Below are positions 55,178 through 63,640 of a DNA stretch of 64,000 bases, piece after piece (the first letter of the stretch is position 1; every line of letters starts with the position of its first letter). Source of the stretch: Paraburkholderia fungorum (GTDB lineage Bacteria; Pseudomonadota; Gammaproteobacteria; Burkholderiales; Burkholderiaceae); contig NZ_MCAS01000001.1 in NCBI RefSeq assembly GCF_003610895.1, forward strand, positions 434,001 to 498,000. Direction: 5' to 3'. The notes under the pieces are model-generated. The model was not told where the DNA came from and ran no database searches. It saw only the letters and a list, made by a program, of their open reading frames with translations. The translations under genes were made by a program, and so were the position numbers.

Positions 55178-56182
55178 ATGATCCACGAAATCGTCGCGCA
55201 ACTCGACAACGGCATCTCGACGTTGCAGACCCTGCTGTACGTCGACGTGGTGCAGCCGCTGTTCTATCGCTTCGGCCTGATGGGATACGACGAAGACACC
55301 TATGACGCACTCTATTGGGTGATCATCGGTGTGCTGGAAATATTGATCACGTATATCGCCTTGCGGCCCCTGGAAGCGCTGCGGCCCATCGAGGCGTGGT
55401 CCGATCGTAAAGCGCTGCGCGCCGATGTGATCTACACATGGATCGCCAAGCTCGGCATCATCAATATCGCGTTCTTCTTCATGCTGCAGCCGCTGTTCGA
55501 TCACTGGCAGAGTCTGATGGCGATCTACAACGTGCCGAACATCGACATCGACGGACTGTGGCCGGGCGTCACCGATCAGCCGGTCGTGTCGTTCCTGATC
55601 TACCTGATCGTGCTCGATTTCTTCGGCTACTGGTATCACCGCTGGCAGCACCGCTTCGGCGTGTGGTGGGAATTGCACGCCGTGCACCATAGCCAGCAGC
55701 AGATGTCGTTGTGGGCCGACGACCGCAATCACTTTCTCGACGACATCATTCAGGCCGCGTTCTTTGCCGCAATTTCGCTGTTCATCGGCGTGCAGCCGAC
55801 GCAGTTCGTCGTGCTGGTCGCGGTCGGCAACTTCATGCAAAGCGTGCAGCACGTGAACGCGCGCTTGCCGTATGGATGGCTGCTCGAGCGCGTGATCGTA
55901 AGCCCGATTTTTCATCGGCGTCATCACGCCGTCGGCTACGGCCATGAAGGTACGCGCTACGGCTGCAATTTCGGCGTGCTGTTTCCGTGGTGGGACATGA
56001 TGTTCAAGACCGCGTCGTGGGATGCCACCGTCGAGCCGACCGGCATTCGTGACCAGTTGCCCGCTCCGCACGGCGCAGGGCGCTCCTACGGCAACGGGCT
56101 GATCGCGCAGCAATGGCGCGCGTTTGGCCGCATTGCCATGCGCCTGCGCGGACAACGCAACTACGGTGGCGTGACGGACTGA
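55178..56182 (+). CDS. Sterol desaturase / fatty-acid hydroxylase family membrane protein
   Basis: A 334-residue di-iron membrane enzyme with about five helices. The histidine clusters are HRWQHR (about residue 152), HAVHHS (about 167) and HRRHH near 245 (FHRRHHAVGYGHEG), the family's H-x(2-3)-H and HxxHH metal ligands. Such enzymes hydroxylate or desaturate lipids with oxygen. Many bacteria use them on hopanoids, carotenoids or fatty acids; the substrate is unknown here. It lies 48 bp downstream of the propeller gene and converges with DUF2182. Confidence 0.88.
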   Translation: MIHEIVAQLDNGISTLQTLLYVDVVQPLFYRFGLMGYDEDTYDALYWVIIGVLEILITYIALRPLEALRPIEAWSDRKALRADVIYTWIAKLGIINIAFFFMLQPLFDHWQSLMAIYNVPNIDIDGLWPGVTDQPVVSFLIYLIVLDFFGYWYHRWQHRFGVWWELHAVHHSQQQMSLWADDRNHFLDDIIQAAFFAAISLFIGVQPTQFVVLVAVGNFMQSVQHVNARLPYGWLLERVIVSPIFHRRHHAVGYGHEGTRYGCNFGVLFPWWDMMFKTASWDATVEPTGIRDQLPAPHGAGRSYGNGLIAQQWRAFGRIAMRLRGQRNYGGVTD

Positions 56183-56207
56183 GCGTCGTCGCCGTGGCAC
56201 GGGCGCT

Positions 56208-57092
56208 TCACCCCAGCACGGCGCGCGCGATCAGCAACACCCCCGCGCCGACAATGCCGGCCCCAATGACGCGCGCCGCGCGCTCGCCATGTGGGGCCAC
56301 GCGTTCGATCGTGATGGCCGCCGTCACGCCGGCCATCACCCGCCAATCCATGACCCCGGCAACCAGAAGAACCATGGTCAGCCCGGCGCAGCAGTAGGTG
56401 CAATGGAGGCCGAGGCGCAAACCGAGCCGCCACGCCGTGACGGCGTCCGCGGGTAACCCTCGCCATCCCTGCGGCGTCAGACAGTGCCAGTGCCCCGGCG
56501 CCGCGCGGCAGCAAGCAAGCCGGCGCGCCTTCCACGCGCTGAACTGCAGCCCCCCAGCGACCAGCACGACCACACCGGTCGCAAGTGGAACAGCGTGCGC
56601 CAGCCCCGGCAGCTCCGTCTCGAGCGCCGCGAGCACCACCCCCAGCGGAAATACGGCCACGCCCAGCGCGGTCCACACGAGGAAATATCCTGCGCCCACT
56701 ACAACCGTCAGCCAGGCGAGGCGCGTTTCGCCCGTTGCGCCGACTGCCCGGCGATAGCGTCCCAGCGCAGGGACGAGCGATGGCAGCATCATCGCGGCCA
56801 TCATCACGATCCACATGCCGAGGAACGACGCCGCGAGGCCTGCCCACGTCTGCCCGCACATCGGCATCCACGCCGCCGACATCGTCCAGCTGCCGGGCAT
56901 CGGCATGCCGCCCATCGCCGACATGGACGCGGCGCCTGCAATCGTCACCGCCGCGCTGAGCGCGAAGAGCAGCGCCGAGACGCTGAAGAACGCCCGCTGC
57001 GAGATGAGCACATCGAGCACCTCAGGCAGCTCGGGCGCGACGATGGAGCATCGCGCCCTCTGCTGCGCTCCGGTTTCGCCAAGCTGTCCCAT
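56208..57092 (-). CDS. DUF2182 integral membrane protein
   Basis: A 294-residue membrane protein. ATG 57092 is the start, 8 bp after the DUF899 gene, with GAGG upstream. It has about six to seven helices. The family signature MWIVMMAAMMLPSLVPALGR is near the middle, and LGLHCTYCCAGLTMVLLVAG toward the end; it has many Met and Cys residues that could bind a metal ion (copper?). Function unknown. The pairing with DUF899 in one transcript is seen in many proteobacteria. Confidence 0.85.
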   Translation of the reverse strand: MGQLGETGAQQRARCSIVAPELPEVLDVLISQRAFFSVSALLFALSAAVTIAGAASMSAMGGMPMPGSWTMSAAWMPMCGQTWAGLAASFLGMWIVMMAAMMLPSLVPALGRYRRAVGATGETRLAWLTVVVGAGYFLVWTALGVAVFPLGVVLAALETELPGLAHAVPLATGVVVLVAGGLQFSAWKARRLACCRAAPGHWHCLTPQGWRGLPADAVTAWRLGLRLGLHCTYCCAGLTMVLLVAGVMDWRVMAGVTAAITIERVAPHGERAARVIGAGIVGAGVLLIARAVLG

Positions 57093-57100
57093 TACCAGCC

Positions 57101-57868
57101 TCAGCGCGTTTCGTACTCGTCGTGGCGCTTCCACCAGACACCCGTCTCATTGCGCCCCTTCGGAGCCCGGTCGAGCCACTGATACATGCCCCAGATGCCA
57201 TCCACGCCGCGCGCGTAGGTGGAGTACGTGTGATAGACCACGCCGTCTTCGAGCACGAACGCGCTCAAACCCGGCCTGTCGCGCGTGTACGTCGCCGCGT
57301 CGGTGCCGCAGGTCGCCGCGAACTGGATGACGGGTTCCGGAATCTGTGCCGCGTCCATCGCGTGACCACCGCGCTCGTAGTTGTACTCAATGTTCCCTTC
57401 ACGCTGTTGCGCCTCGGTAAACGCGATGTTGAAGTCGAAGTTGAAGTCGCTGCCGTACGAAGACGCCCAGGGGAAGGTCCACCCCATCCGGCGCTGATAT
57501 GTCTGCAGCTTCTCGAACGGCGCGCGCGACACCGCAAACAGCGTGACGTCGTGATTCGCCAGATGAACCGCGATGCCGTCGAACCCATCGGCAATCGACG
57601 AGCACGACGGGCACCCCGCCTTGTAGTCGGGCCCGAACATGAAGTGGTACACGAGAAGCTGCGAGCGTCCTTTGAAGAGGTCCACGAGCGAGACGCTTCC
57701 CGCCTCGGTTTCGAAGCGGTACTTCTTGTCGATTCGCACCCAGGGCAGCGTCTGCCGTTGCTGCGCCACTGCATCGCTCTGCCGCGTGAGCGCCTTCTCC
57801 GCTTCAAGCAGTTCGAGCCGCGCGGCGAGCCACGCTTCACGTGTGCCGGTCGTATGTGTCGTAGTCAT
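57101..57868 (-). CDS. DUF899 family protein (thioredoxin-like fold)
   Basis: A 255-residue protein. It has a helical start (EAWLAARLELLEAEKALTRQ), LPWVRIDKKYRFETEAGSVS, LLVYHFMFGPDYKAGCPSCS with a CPSC pair in the place of the thioredoxin CxxC, then SRAPFEKLQTYQRRMGWTFP. The C-terminal part includes GVDGIWGMYQWLDRAPKGRN. It is common in soil proteobacteria; a peroxiredoxin or disulfide role is possible but unproven. It is first of two genes with DUF2182 and divergent from an HTH regulator. Confidence 0.88.
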   Translation of the reverse strand: MTTTHTTGTREAWLAARLELLEAEKALTRQSDAVAQQRQTLPWVRIDKKYRFETEAGSVSLVDLFKGRSQLLVYHFMFGPDYKAGCPSCSSIADGFDGIAVHLANHDVTLFAVSRAPFEKLQTYQRRMGWTFPWASSYGSDFNFDFNIAFTEAQQREGNIEYNYERGGHAMDAAQIPEPVIQFAATCGTDAATYTRDRPGLSAFVLEDGVVYHTYSTYARGVDGIWGMYQWLDRAPKGRNETGVWWKRHDEYETR

Positions 57869-58006
57869 GCTTGCCTCCTTGGGCGTCCTGCGTCGTTCGT
57901 TCAGTGGTCGATACGACGTACGGGTTGGTGGTCATGCTAGATTAGTCACGGGCACCCGAACGGTGGGAGTGACAAGTGTGGCGGGATTTGAACAGACCAT
58001 GAGACC

Positions 58007-59227
58007 ATGGACTCGCTAGTGACAGCGGCGGCGCGGGCGCTGGCCGCAGGTGACCCGCTCAGCGCCTTGAACCGGGTTGCCTTGCGCGACGATGCGCCGG
58101 CGCTCGCGCTGCGAGGCATCGCGATGGCGCAGCTCGGCGATCTCGTTCGAGCGAAGGCGCTGGTGCGCAGTGCCGCGCGCGCCTTCGGCCCGAAAGAGCC
58201 TGTGGCCCGCGCCAGATGTGTGGTCGCCGAGGCCGAAATCGCGCTCGCCTCGCGCGATCTGGGCTGGCCCGCGAAGGCGCTCGAGGCCGCGCGGGCAATG
58301 CTCGAAACCCACGGCGACCGGCTCAATGCCGCGTATGCGCGGTATCTCGAAGTGCGGCGGCTGCTCCTGATCGGCCGCCTCGACGAAGCCGAGCGCCTGC
58401 TCGCCAAACTCGATCCCACACCCTTTCCGCCCGCGTTGAGCGCCGCCCACGAACTGGTCGTCGCGGGGATCGCGATGCGCCGCCTCCAGACGAAACCGGC
58501 CCGCGCGGCGCTCGCCAAAGCCGGGCGCGCCGCGCGCGAAGCCGGTATCCCGTCACTGGCGGCGGAGGTCCAAAGCGCGCGCCTGCTGCTGGACACACCC
58601 GCGGCGCGGCTGGTCGCGCGCGGTGAAGAACGGCCCCTGCTGCTCGAGGAGGTCGAGGCGTTACTGGCGTCGAAAGCACTCGTGGTGGACGCGTGCCGTT
58701 ATGTCGTACGTGAAGCAAACATCGTGGTTCCGCTCGCGAGGCGCCCGGTGTTGTTCACCCTCGCACGCGCATTGGCCGAAGCATGGCCCGAAGACGTATC
58801 GAGGGACGCGCTGATTGCGCGCGCATTCCGCACGAAGCACGCCGATGAATCGCATCGCGCGCGGTTGCGCGTCGAAGCCGGGCGGCTTCGCGCGTTGCTT
58901 GGACCACTGGCCGGCGTCAGCGCGACGAAGCGCGGCTTTGCGCTCGTGCCGCACGGCGCGCGCGAGGTCGTCGTGCTCGCACGGCCGGTCGAAGAGCCGC
59001 ATGCCATGGTGCTCGCCTTCCTCGCCGACGGGGAGTCGTGGTCGAGCTCGGCGCTCGCGATTGCGCTGGACACCAGTCAGCGCACCATGCAGCGGGCCCT
59101 CGACACGCTGGCGGCAGCCAACAAGGTGCAATCGTTCGGCCGCGGGCGGGCGCGGCGCTGGATGACGCCGCCCATGCCAGGATTCACGACGACTTTGTTA
59201 CTCCCCTCACCCATCACAAGTGATTAG
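58007..59227 (+). CDS. Helix-turn-helix protein with TPR-like N-terminal half
   Basis: A 406-residue protein. Residues about 1-200 are all helical with TPR-like repeats (LALRGIAMAQLGDLVRAKAL, AEIALASRDLGWPAKALEAA, VRRLLLIGRLDEAERLLAKL). A middle winged-helix-like region has FTLARALAEAWPEDVSRDAL and ESHRARLRVEAGRLRALLGP, as in response-regulator type DNA-binding domains. A second HTH lies near the end (ALAIALDTSQRTMQRALDTL). It is probably a transcription factor; no sensor domain is obvious. It is divergent from the DUF899-DUF2182 genes (138 bp) and 9 bp before the propeller gene, which makes both likely targets or partners. Confidence 0.75.
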   Translation: MDSLVTAAARALAAGDPLSALNRVALRDDAPALALRGIAMAQLGDLVRAKALVRSAARAFGPKEPVARARCVVAEAEIALASRDLGWPAKALEAARAMLETHGDRLNAAYARYLEVRRLLLIGRLDEAERLLAKLDPTPFPPALSAAHELVVAGIAMRRLQTKPARAALAKAGRAAREAGIPSLAAEVQSARLLLDTPAARLVARGEERPLLLEEVEALLASKALVVDACRYVVREANIVVPLARRPVLFTLARALAEAWPEDVSRDALIARAFRTKHADESHRARLRVEAGRLRALLGPLAGVSATKRGFALVPHGAREVVVLARPVEEPHAMVLAFLADGESWSSSALAIALDTSQRTMQRALDTLAAANKVQSFGRGRARRWMTPPMPGFTTTLLLPSPITSD

Positions 59228-59236
59228 GATGACGCC

Positions 59237-59905
59237 ATGAACCGATCAGCCGCCAAAATCGTGCGTGAATACGGCCCCTTTCCGGGCGTCAACGACGTGC
59301 ACGGCGTGACCTACGACGGTCAGCGCGTCTGGATCGCCACCGGCGACAAACTGAACGCATTCGATCCCGCCAGTGGTGCAACGGTGCGCTCGATCGACAT
59401 GGTCGCGCAGGCAGGAACGGCCTTCGACGGCCGGCACCTGTTTCAGCTCGCTGGCGATCGCATCCAGAAGATCGATCCGGATACCGGCCACGTACTGGGT
59501 ACGATCCCGGCGCCCGGCGGTGGTGGCAACTCAGGCATGGCGTGGGCCGAAGGATCGCTCTGGGTGGGGCGCTATCGCGACCGGAAGATTCATCAGGTCA
59601 ACCCCGAAACCGGGGCGATTCTTCGCACCATCGAGTCCAACCGCTTCGTCACCGGGGTCACCTGGAGCAACGGAGAACTCTGGCACGGCACCTGGGAAGA
59701 CGACGCGAGCGAACTGAGGCATGTCGATGCCCGTACCGGAGAAGTGCTGGAAAGCCTCGAGATGCCGCCCGGCGTCTACGTGTCGGGACTCGAAGCCGAT
59801 GGCGGCGATCAGTTCTTCTGCGGCGGTGGAAGCAGCGGAAAAGTGCGAGCCGTACGCCGGCCCGCGCGCGCCGCCGAGCTTCCCGCCGAATCCGTGGACG
59901 AATAA
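59237..59905 (+). CDS. Vgb/glutamine-cyclotransferase-like beta-propeller protein
   Basis: A 222-residue cytoplasmic propeller without a signal peptide. Blades follow the pattern VNDVHGVTYDGQRVWIATGD, LNAFDPASGATVRSIDM, GTAFDGRHLFQLAGDRIQKI, GNSGMAWAEGSLWVGRYRDR and FVTGVTWSNGELWHGTWEDD, as in streptogramin lyase and glutamine cyclotransferase. Catalytic residues cannot be confirmed. It is 9 bp downstream of the HTH gene, so co-transcribed. A drug-modifying role would be a guess. Confidence 0.75.
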   Translation: MNRSAAKIVREYGPFPGVNDVHGVTYDGQRVWIATGDKLNAFDPASGATVRSIDMVAQAGTAFDGRHLFQLAGDRIQKIDPDTGHVLGTIPAPGGGGNSGMAWAEGSLWVGRYRDRKIHQVNPETGAILRTIESNRFVTGVTWSNGELWHGTWEDDASELRHVDARTGEVLESLEMPPGVYVSGLEADGGDQFFCGGGSSGKVRAVRRPARAAELPAESVDE

Positions 59906-59973
59906 GCGGCGACGCAGACCAGCCAGGCCGCGCGCCGCCTGGTACAACGCCCGGATCGACATCGCAAACAAAA

Positions 59974-60068
59974 AACAACAAACGTTGTTAATCCAGGGTT
60001 TCCATCAACAGAAATAGCTGTTGCCAAACTTTTGGTTGTCGTAGTATCCGCCTTGACAACACATGTTG
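59974..60068. promoter_or_regulatory. Three CAAC...GTTG inverted repeats upstream of glnHPQ
   Basis: AACAAC-AAAC-GTTGTT at 59974-59989, CAACAG-AAATAG-CTGTTG at 60006-60023 and CAAC-ACAT-GTTG at 60057-60068. Three dyads with the same half-site lie within 95 bp, all upstream of the transporter operon. A dimeric regulator could bind them; I cannot name it. Confidence 0.5.
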
Positions 60069-60169
60069 CCATATAGGCGGGTTGTGCATCGCATGTTGCG
60101 ACGCCACCCGGTGTTAGTCAGCCGCTCCTTGACCCTGTCAGGGGCATTGCCCACCACCGCGGAGAATTT

Positions 60170-60922
60170 ATGGGACGTCGATCCTTCCTCATGTCTATGG
60201 TTGCTGTCGCCCTGTTCGGCACAACCCTCGCCCACGCCGACAACAAAGAACTCATCGTCGGCACCGACACCTCGTTCATGCCCTTCGAATTCAAGCAGGG
60301 CGACAAGTACGTCGGTTTCGATCTGGACCTGTGGGCGGAAATCGCCAAGGACCAGGGCTGGACCTACAAGATTCAGCCGATGGACTTCAGCGGCCTGATT
60401 CCGGCCCTGCAAACGCAGAACATCGACGTCGCGCTCTCGGGCATGACGATCAAGGAAGAACGCAAGAAGGCGATCGACTTCTCCGACCCGTACTACGACA
60501 GCGGGCTCGCCGCGATGGTGCAAACCGGGAACACCAGCATCAAATCCATCGACGACCTGAACGGCAAGGTCATCGCGGCCAAAACCGGCACGGCCACCAT
60601 CGACTGGATCAAGGCGCATCTGAAGCCCAAGGAAATCCGTCAGTTCCCGAACATCGACCAGGCTTATCTGGCGCTGGAGGCCGGCCGGGTGGACGCCGCC
60701 ATGCACGACACGCCGAACGTGCTCTATTTCGTCAGCACGGCCGGCAAAGGCAAGGTGCAGGTGGCCGGCACACCGGTCAGCGGCGACAAGTACGGCATCG
60801 GTTTTCCGAAGGGCAGCCCGCTGGTTGCCAAGGTCAACCAGGAGTTGGTCAAGATGAAAGCCGACGGCCGCTACGCGACGCTGTACAAGAAGTGGTTCGG
60901 TTCGGAGCCGCCCAAGTCGTAA
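60170..60922 (+). CDS. glnH: Amino-acid ABC transporter substrate-binding protein (GlnH type)
   Basis: A 250-residue periplasmic binding protein. The signal peptide [20 protein letters not shown] (cleaved after AHA) begins with a twin-arginine RRSFL pattern, unusual for this family, which is normally Sec-exported. The SBP family-3 marks are [59 protein letters not shown] and [20 protein letters not shown]. It is closest to GlnH by its features. GGAG lies before the ATG. The permease and ATPase genes follow. Confidence 0.9.
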   Translation: MGRRSFLMSMVAVALFGTTLAHADNKELIVGTDTSFMPFEFKQGDKYVGFDLDLWAEIAKDQGWTYKIQPMDFSGLIPALQTQNIDVALSGMTIKEERKKAIDFSDPYYDSGLAAMVQTGNTSIKSIDDLNGKVIAAKTGTATIDWIKAHLKPKEIRQFPNIDQAYLALEAGRVDAAMHDTPNVLYFVSTAGKGKVQVAGTPVSGDKYGIGFPKGSPLVAKVNQELVKMKADGRYATLYKKWFGSEPPKS

Positions 60923-60986
60923 TCGTCACTGGCAGGACGCGCAGCGAAGCCCGCTGCGCGAAAGACGACTCAACCAGGAGCGGTGT

Positions 60987-61643
60987 GTGGAATTCGATTG
61001 GTCAGTTATCTGGACAGCACTTCCGGACTTGATGAACGGCGTGAAATTGACGGTGTTCATTGCGTTCGTGGGACTGGTCGGCGGGTTCGTGGTCGGCGTC
61101 ATCGCCGGCATGTTCCGCGCCTACGGCCCCCTCGTGCTCAACGTCATTGCGCAGGTCTACATTGAACTCATTCGCGGTACGCCGATTGTGGTTCAGGTCA
61201 TGTTTCTTTACTTCGCGCTGCCGCTGCTCGCGCACATCAGGATCGACGGACTCACCGCCGCCATCATCGCGATCACGGTGAACTCCGGCGCCTACCTCGC
61301 CGAAGTCGTGCGCGGCGCCTTGCTATCCATTCCCAAGGGCTTGATGGAAGCCGGCCTCGCCATGGGCCTGTCGATGCCGCGCGTGCTGCTGAAAATCGTC
61401 GGGCCGCTGGCGTTTCGCCGGCTGATTCCGCCGTTGGGCAATCAGTGCATCGTCAGTCTGAAGGATACGTCGCTGTTTATCGTTATCGGCGTGGGCGAAC
61501 TGACACGCCAGGGCCAGGAAATCATCGCGGGAAATTTTCGCGCGGTCGAAATCTGGTCTGCCGTCGCCGTGATTTATCTGGTTCTCACGGGCGTGATGAC
61601 GCTGTCGCTGCGTCTCGTTGAAAGAAGGATGCGCATACTATGA
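60987..61643 (+). CDS. glnP: Amino-acid ABC transporter permease (GlnP type)
   Basis: A 218-residue permease with five helices. It starts at GTG 60987 (AGGAG upstream), [20 protein letters not shown]. The His/Glu/Glu family marks are [20 protein letters not shown] and the EAA loop [20 protein letters not shown]. The end overlaps the start of glnQ by 4 bp. It forms the membrane channel, probably as a homodimer since only one permease gene is present. Confidence 0.93.
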   Translation: MEFDWSVIWTALPDLMNGVKLTVFIAFVGLVGGFVVGVIAGMFRAYGPLVLNVIAQVYIELIRGTPIVVQVMFLYFALPLLAHIRIDGLTAAIIAITVNSGAYLAEVVRGALLSIPKGLMEAGLAMGLSMPRVLLKIVGPLAFRRLIPPLGNQCIVSLKDTSLFIVIGVGELTRQGQEIIAGNFRAVEIWSAVAVIYLVLTGVMTLSLRLVERRMRIL

Positions 61644-62368
61644 GCATGGTCGAATTCCAGAGCGTCTCGAAGAGCTTCGGCCACGTGCCCGTGCTCAAGG
61701 ACATCGATCTTCGTATCGAGAATGGAGAGGTGGTGGTGATCGTCGGGCCTTCGGGCTCGGGTAAATCAACCCTGCTTCGTTGCATCAATGCACTCGAAAA
61801 AATCAGCGGCGGCGAGCTGCTGGTCGACGGTTTGAGCGTCAAAGGCAATACCTCGGACATCCGCACGATTCGCCTCGAAGCCGGCATGGTGTTCCAGCAG
61901 TTCAACCTGTTCCCGCAGATGACCGCGCTCGAAAACGTGATGTTCGGACCCATTCAGGTGCGCGGCGCGACGCGCGCCGAAGCGCGTGATCAGGCGATGG
62001 CGCTGCTCGACAAAGTCGGGCTCGAATCCCGGGCCAATCACTATCCGTCGGAGTTGTCCGGCGGGCAACAACAGCGTGTCGCGATAGCGCGTGCGCTCGC
62101 CATCAAACCGAAGCTGATGCTCTTCGATGAGCCGACGTCCGCGCTCGATCCCGAGCTTCGTCACGAAGTGCTCAAAGTCATGCAGGACCTCGCGACGGAA
62201 GGCATGACCATGATCGTCGTCACGCACGAGATCGGCTTCGCGAAGCGGGTGGGAACACGTCTGCTGTTTATGGACAACGGAGGGATTGCCGAGGACGGCG
62301 AACCGGCGGCGCTGATCGACAACCCGCCGACACAGCGCTTGAGGGACTTTCTGAAACATGTGGCATAA
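61640..62368 (+). CDS. glnQ: Amino-acid ABC transporter ATP-binding protein (GlnQ type)
   Basis: A 242-residue ATPase. Walker A is GPSGSGKST (about 37-45), the Q-loop follows in [17 protein letters not shown], the signature is [15 protein letters not shown] and Walker [15 protein letters not shown], then the H-loop [12 protein letters not shown]. It drives uptake by GlnP and GlnH. Its start is inside the end of glnP (ATGA), so they are translationally coupled. Confidence 0.95.
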   Translation: MSMVEFQSVSKSFGHVPVLKDIDLRIENGEVVVIVGPSGSGKSTLLRCINALEKISGGELLVDGLSVKGNTSDIRTIRLEAGMVFQQFNLFPQMTALENVMFGPIQVRGATRAEARDQAMALLDKVGLESRANHYPSELSGGQQQRVAIARALAIKPKLMLFDEPTSALDPELRHEVLKVMQDLATEGMTMIVVTHEIGFAKRVGTRLLFMDNGGIAEDGEPAALIDNPPTQRLRDFLKHVA

Positions 62369-62453
62369 CTGAGCCCATGTTTTTCGCGCGGAGGTCAGCT
62401 TGCGAGACCAGCCTGACTCCCGCGCGGAGCCGATCGTTTGAGCACCTGCCCGT

Positions 62454-63116
62454 TCAGAACGGTTGCCGGCGCTTTGCCGTTGCGTCGAGTTTCGGCGGCC
62501 GATGCTCGTCGGTATCGACACAGCACACCAGCGCCTCTGCATCTTCCTTGCCGAGGCTCAGGTAGACATGCCCGACCGAGCTGTCGAAGTACAGACTGTC
62601 ACCAGGCATCAACTTGAACGCCTTGCCGCTTTCGAAGCGCAACTCCAGCTTGCCGCTCAACAGAAAGACAAACTCCTGACCTGAATGCCGGATGTACTCG
62701 GGAAAGTCCGACACGGCGCGGGCGTGGATGCGCGCGCGCATCGGCACCATCCGCTTGCCGGTCAGGTCGTTGGCGAGCATGCCGTACTCGTAGTTCGGCG
62801 TGTCGTAGACCGGCTGCTTGCCCGCAGCCGTAAACGACGGCTTGATCGGCCCGGCTACCGGCTTGCGGGCCCGCCCGAAGATCGCGTCGAACTCCAGCTC
62901 CAGCGAGTGCGCGAGCGCCGCAAACTTGTCGTAGGTCAGCGCAATATCGCCACGCTCGGCCTTGGAGATCGTCGACACCGCGATACCCGAGCGCGCCGAC
63001 AATTCCGCCAGCGTCAACCCGCGCGCCTTGCGCGCCTGCCGCAAATGACCACCCACCAACTTGTGGTCGAGCTCGGGCGGCGCTTCGCGCGGGTCGGCAA
63101 TCGGCTCTTTCTTCAC
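62454..63116 (-). CDS. XRE-family regulator with C-terminal cupin domain (PuuR-like)
   Basis: A 220-residue protein from GTG 63116 (GAGAGGA 8 nt upstream); the frame is open to 63254, but that part spans its own promoter palindromes. The helix-turn-helix is LRQARKARGLTLAELSARSG...VSTISKAERG (about 24-55). The cupin (about 140-205) has EYIRHSGQEFVFLLSGKLEL and MPGDSLYFDSSVGHVYLSLG. Regulators of this form control catabolism of polyamines or amino acids, e.g. PuuR. It is divergent from ridA and a DadA-like gene, its probable targets along with itself. Confidence 0.9.
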   Translation of the reverse strand: MKKEPIADPREAPPELDHKLVGGHLRQARKARGLTLAELSARSGIAVSTISKAERGDIALTYDKFAALAHSLELEFDAIFGRARKPVAGPIKPSFTAAGKQPVYDTPNYEYGMLANDLTGKRMVPMRARIHARAVSDFPEYIRHSGQEFVFLLSGKLELRFESGKAFKLMPGDSLYFDSSVGHVYLSLGKEDAEALVCCVDTDEHRPPKLDATAKRRQPF

Positions 63117-63154
63117 TGCGTCGATCCTCTCACTCACTTTTTGTGGAAATATTT

Positions 63155-63195
63155 TTCTCGCATACGAGAATTTTGATTTTTCTCGTATATGATAA
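63155..63195. promoter_or_regulatory. Two tandem operators of the XRE-cupin regulator
   Basis: The first, TTCTCG-CATA-CGAGAA (63155-63170), is a perfect dyad. The second, TTCTCG-TATA-TGATAA (63180-63195), keeps the left arm. Centres are 25 bp apart. They lie between the divergent starts at 63116 and 63266, the expected place for an autoregulatory site. Confidence 0.65.
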
Positions 63196-63265
63196 CTCAC
63201 GTCGTCTATCCTTTCTTTCATCGAGTCCGGCTGCCACTGGCTCCGGCATTTCAACGGTCTGAACC

Positions 63266-63622
63266 ATGTCGAACGAAATCAAACGTCTGCAAACGAATGC
63301 ACGCATGAGCCAGGTGGTGATCGCCAACGGTGTTGTTTATCTGGCTGGCCAGGTGCCCGGCACGGCGAACGTCTCCGTGACCGAGCAGACCCAGGAAGTC
63401 CTCGCGAGTATCGACACCCTGCTCGAATCGGCGGGCGTCGACCGTACGCGCCTTCTGTCGGCGAATATCTGGTTGAGCGATCCCAGGCACTTCGCTGAAT
63501 TTAACGCCGTGTGGGATGCCTGGGTGCCGGCAGGTCACGCGCCCACCCGCGCATGTGTGCAAGCCTTGCTGATGAAGCCGGGCTGCGATGTCGAAGTCGC
63601 CGTGACGGCGCTCCTCGCGTAA
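63266..63622 (+). CDS. RidA family protein (YjgF/YER057c/UK114)
   Basis: A 118-residue protein: MSNEIKRLQTNARMSQVVIA, VVYLAGQVPGTANVSVTEQT, ILASIDTLL-like VLASIDTLLESAGVDRTRLL, and PAGHAPTRACVQALLMKPGC with the conserved Arg that contacts the imine. RidA enzymes hydrolyse reactive enamines/imines, which FAD amino-acid oxidases release; such an oxidase gene follows after 18 bp. The arginine of archetypal RidA is present, so activity is plausible. It is divergent from the XRE-cupin gene. Confidence 0.92.
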   Translation: MSNEIKRLQTNARMSQVVIANGVVYLAGQVPGTANVSVTEQTQEVLASIDTLLESAGVDRTRLLSANIWLSDPRHFAEFNAVWDAWVPAGHAPTRACVQALLMKPGCDVEVAVTALLA

Positions 63623-63640
63623 CCTGCACCAGGTGAGTTC

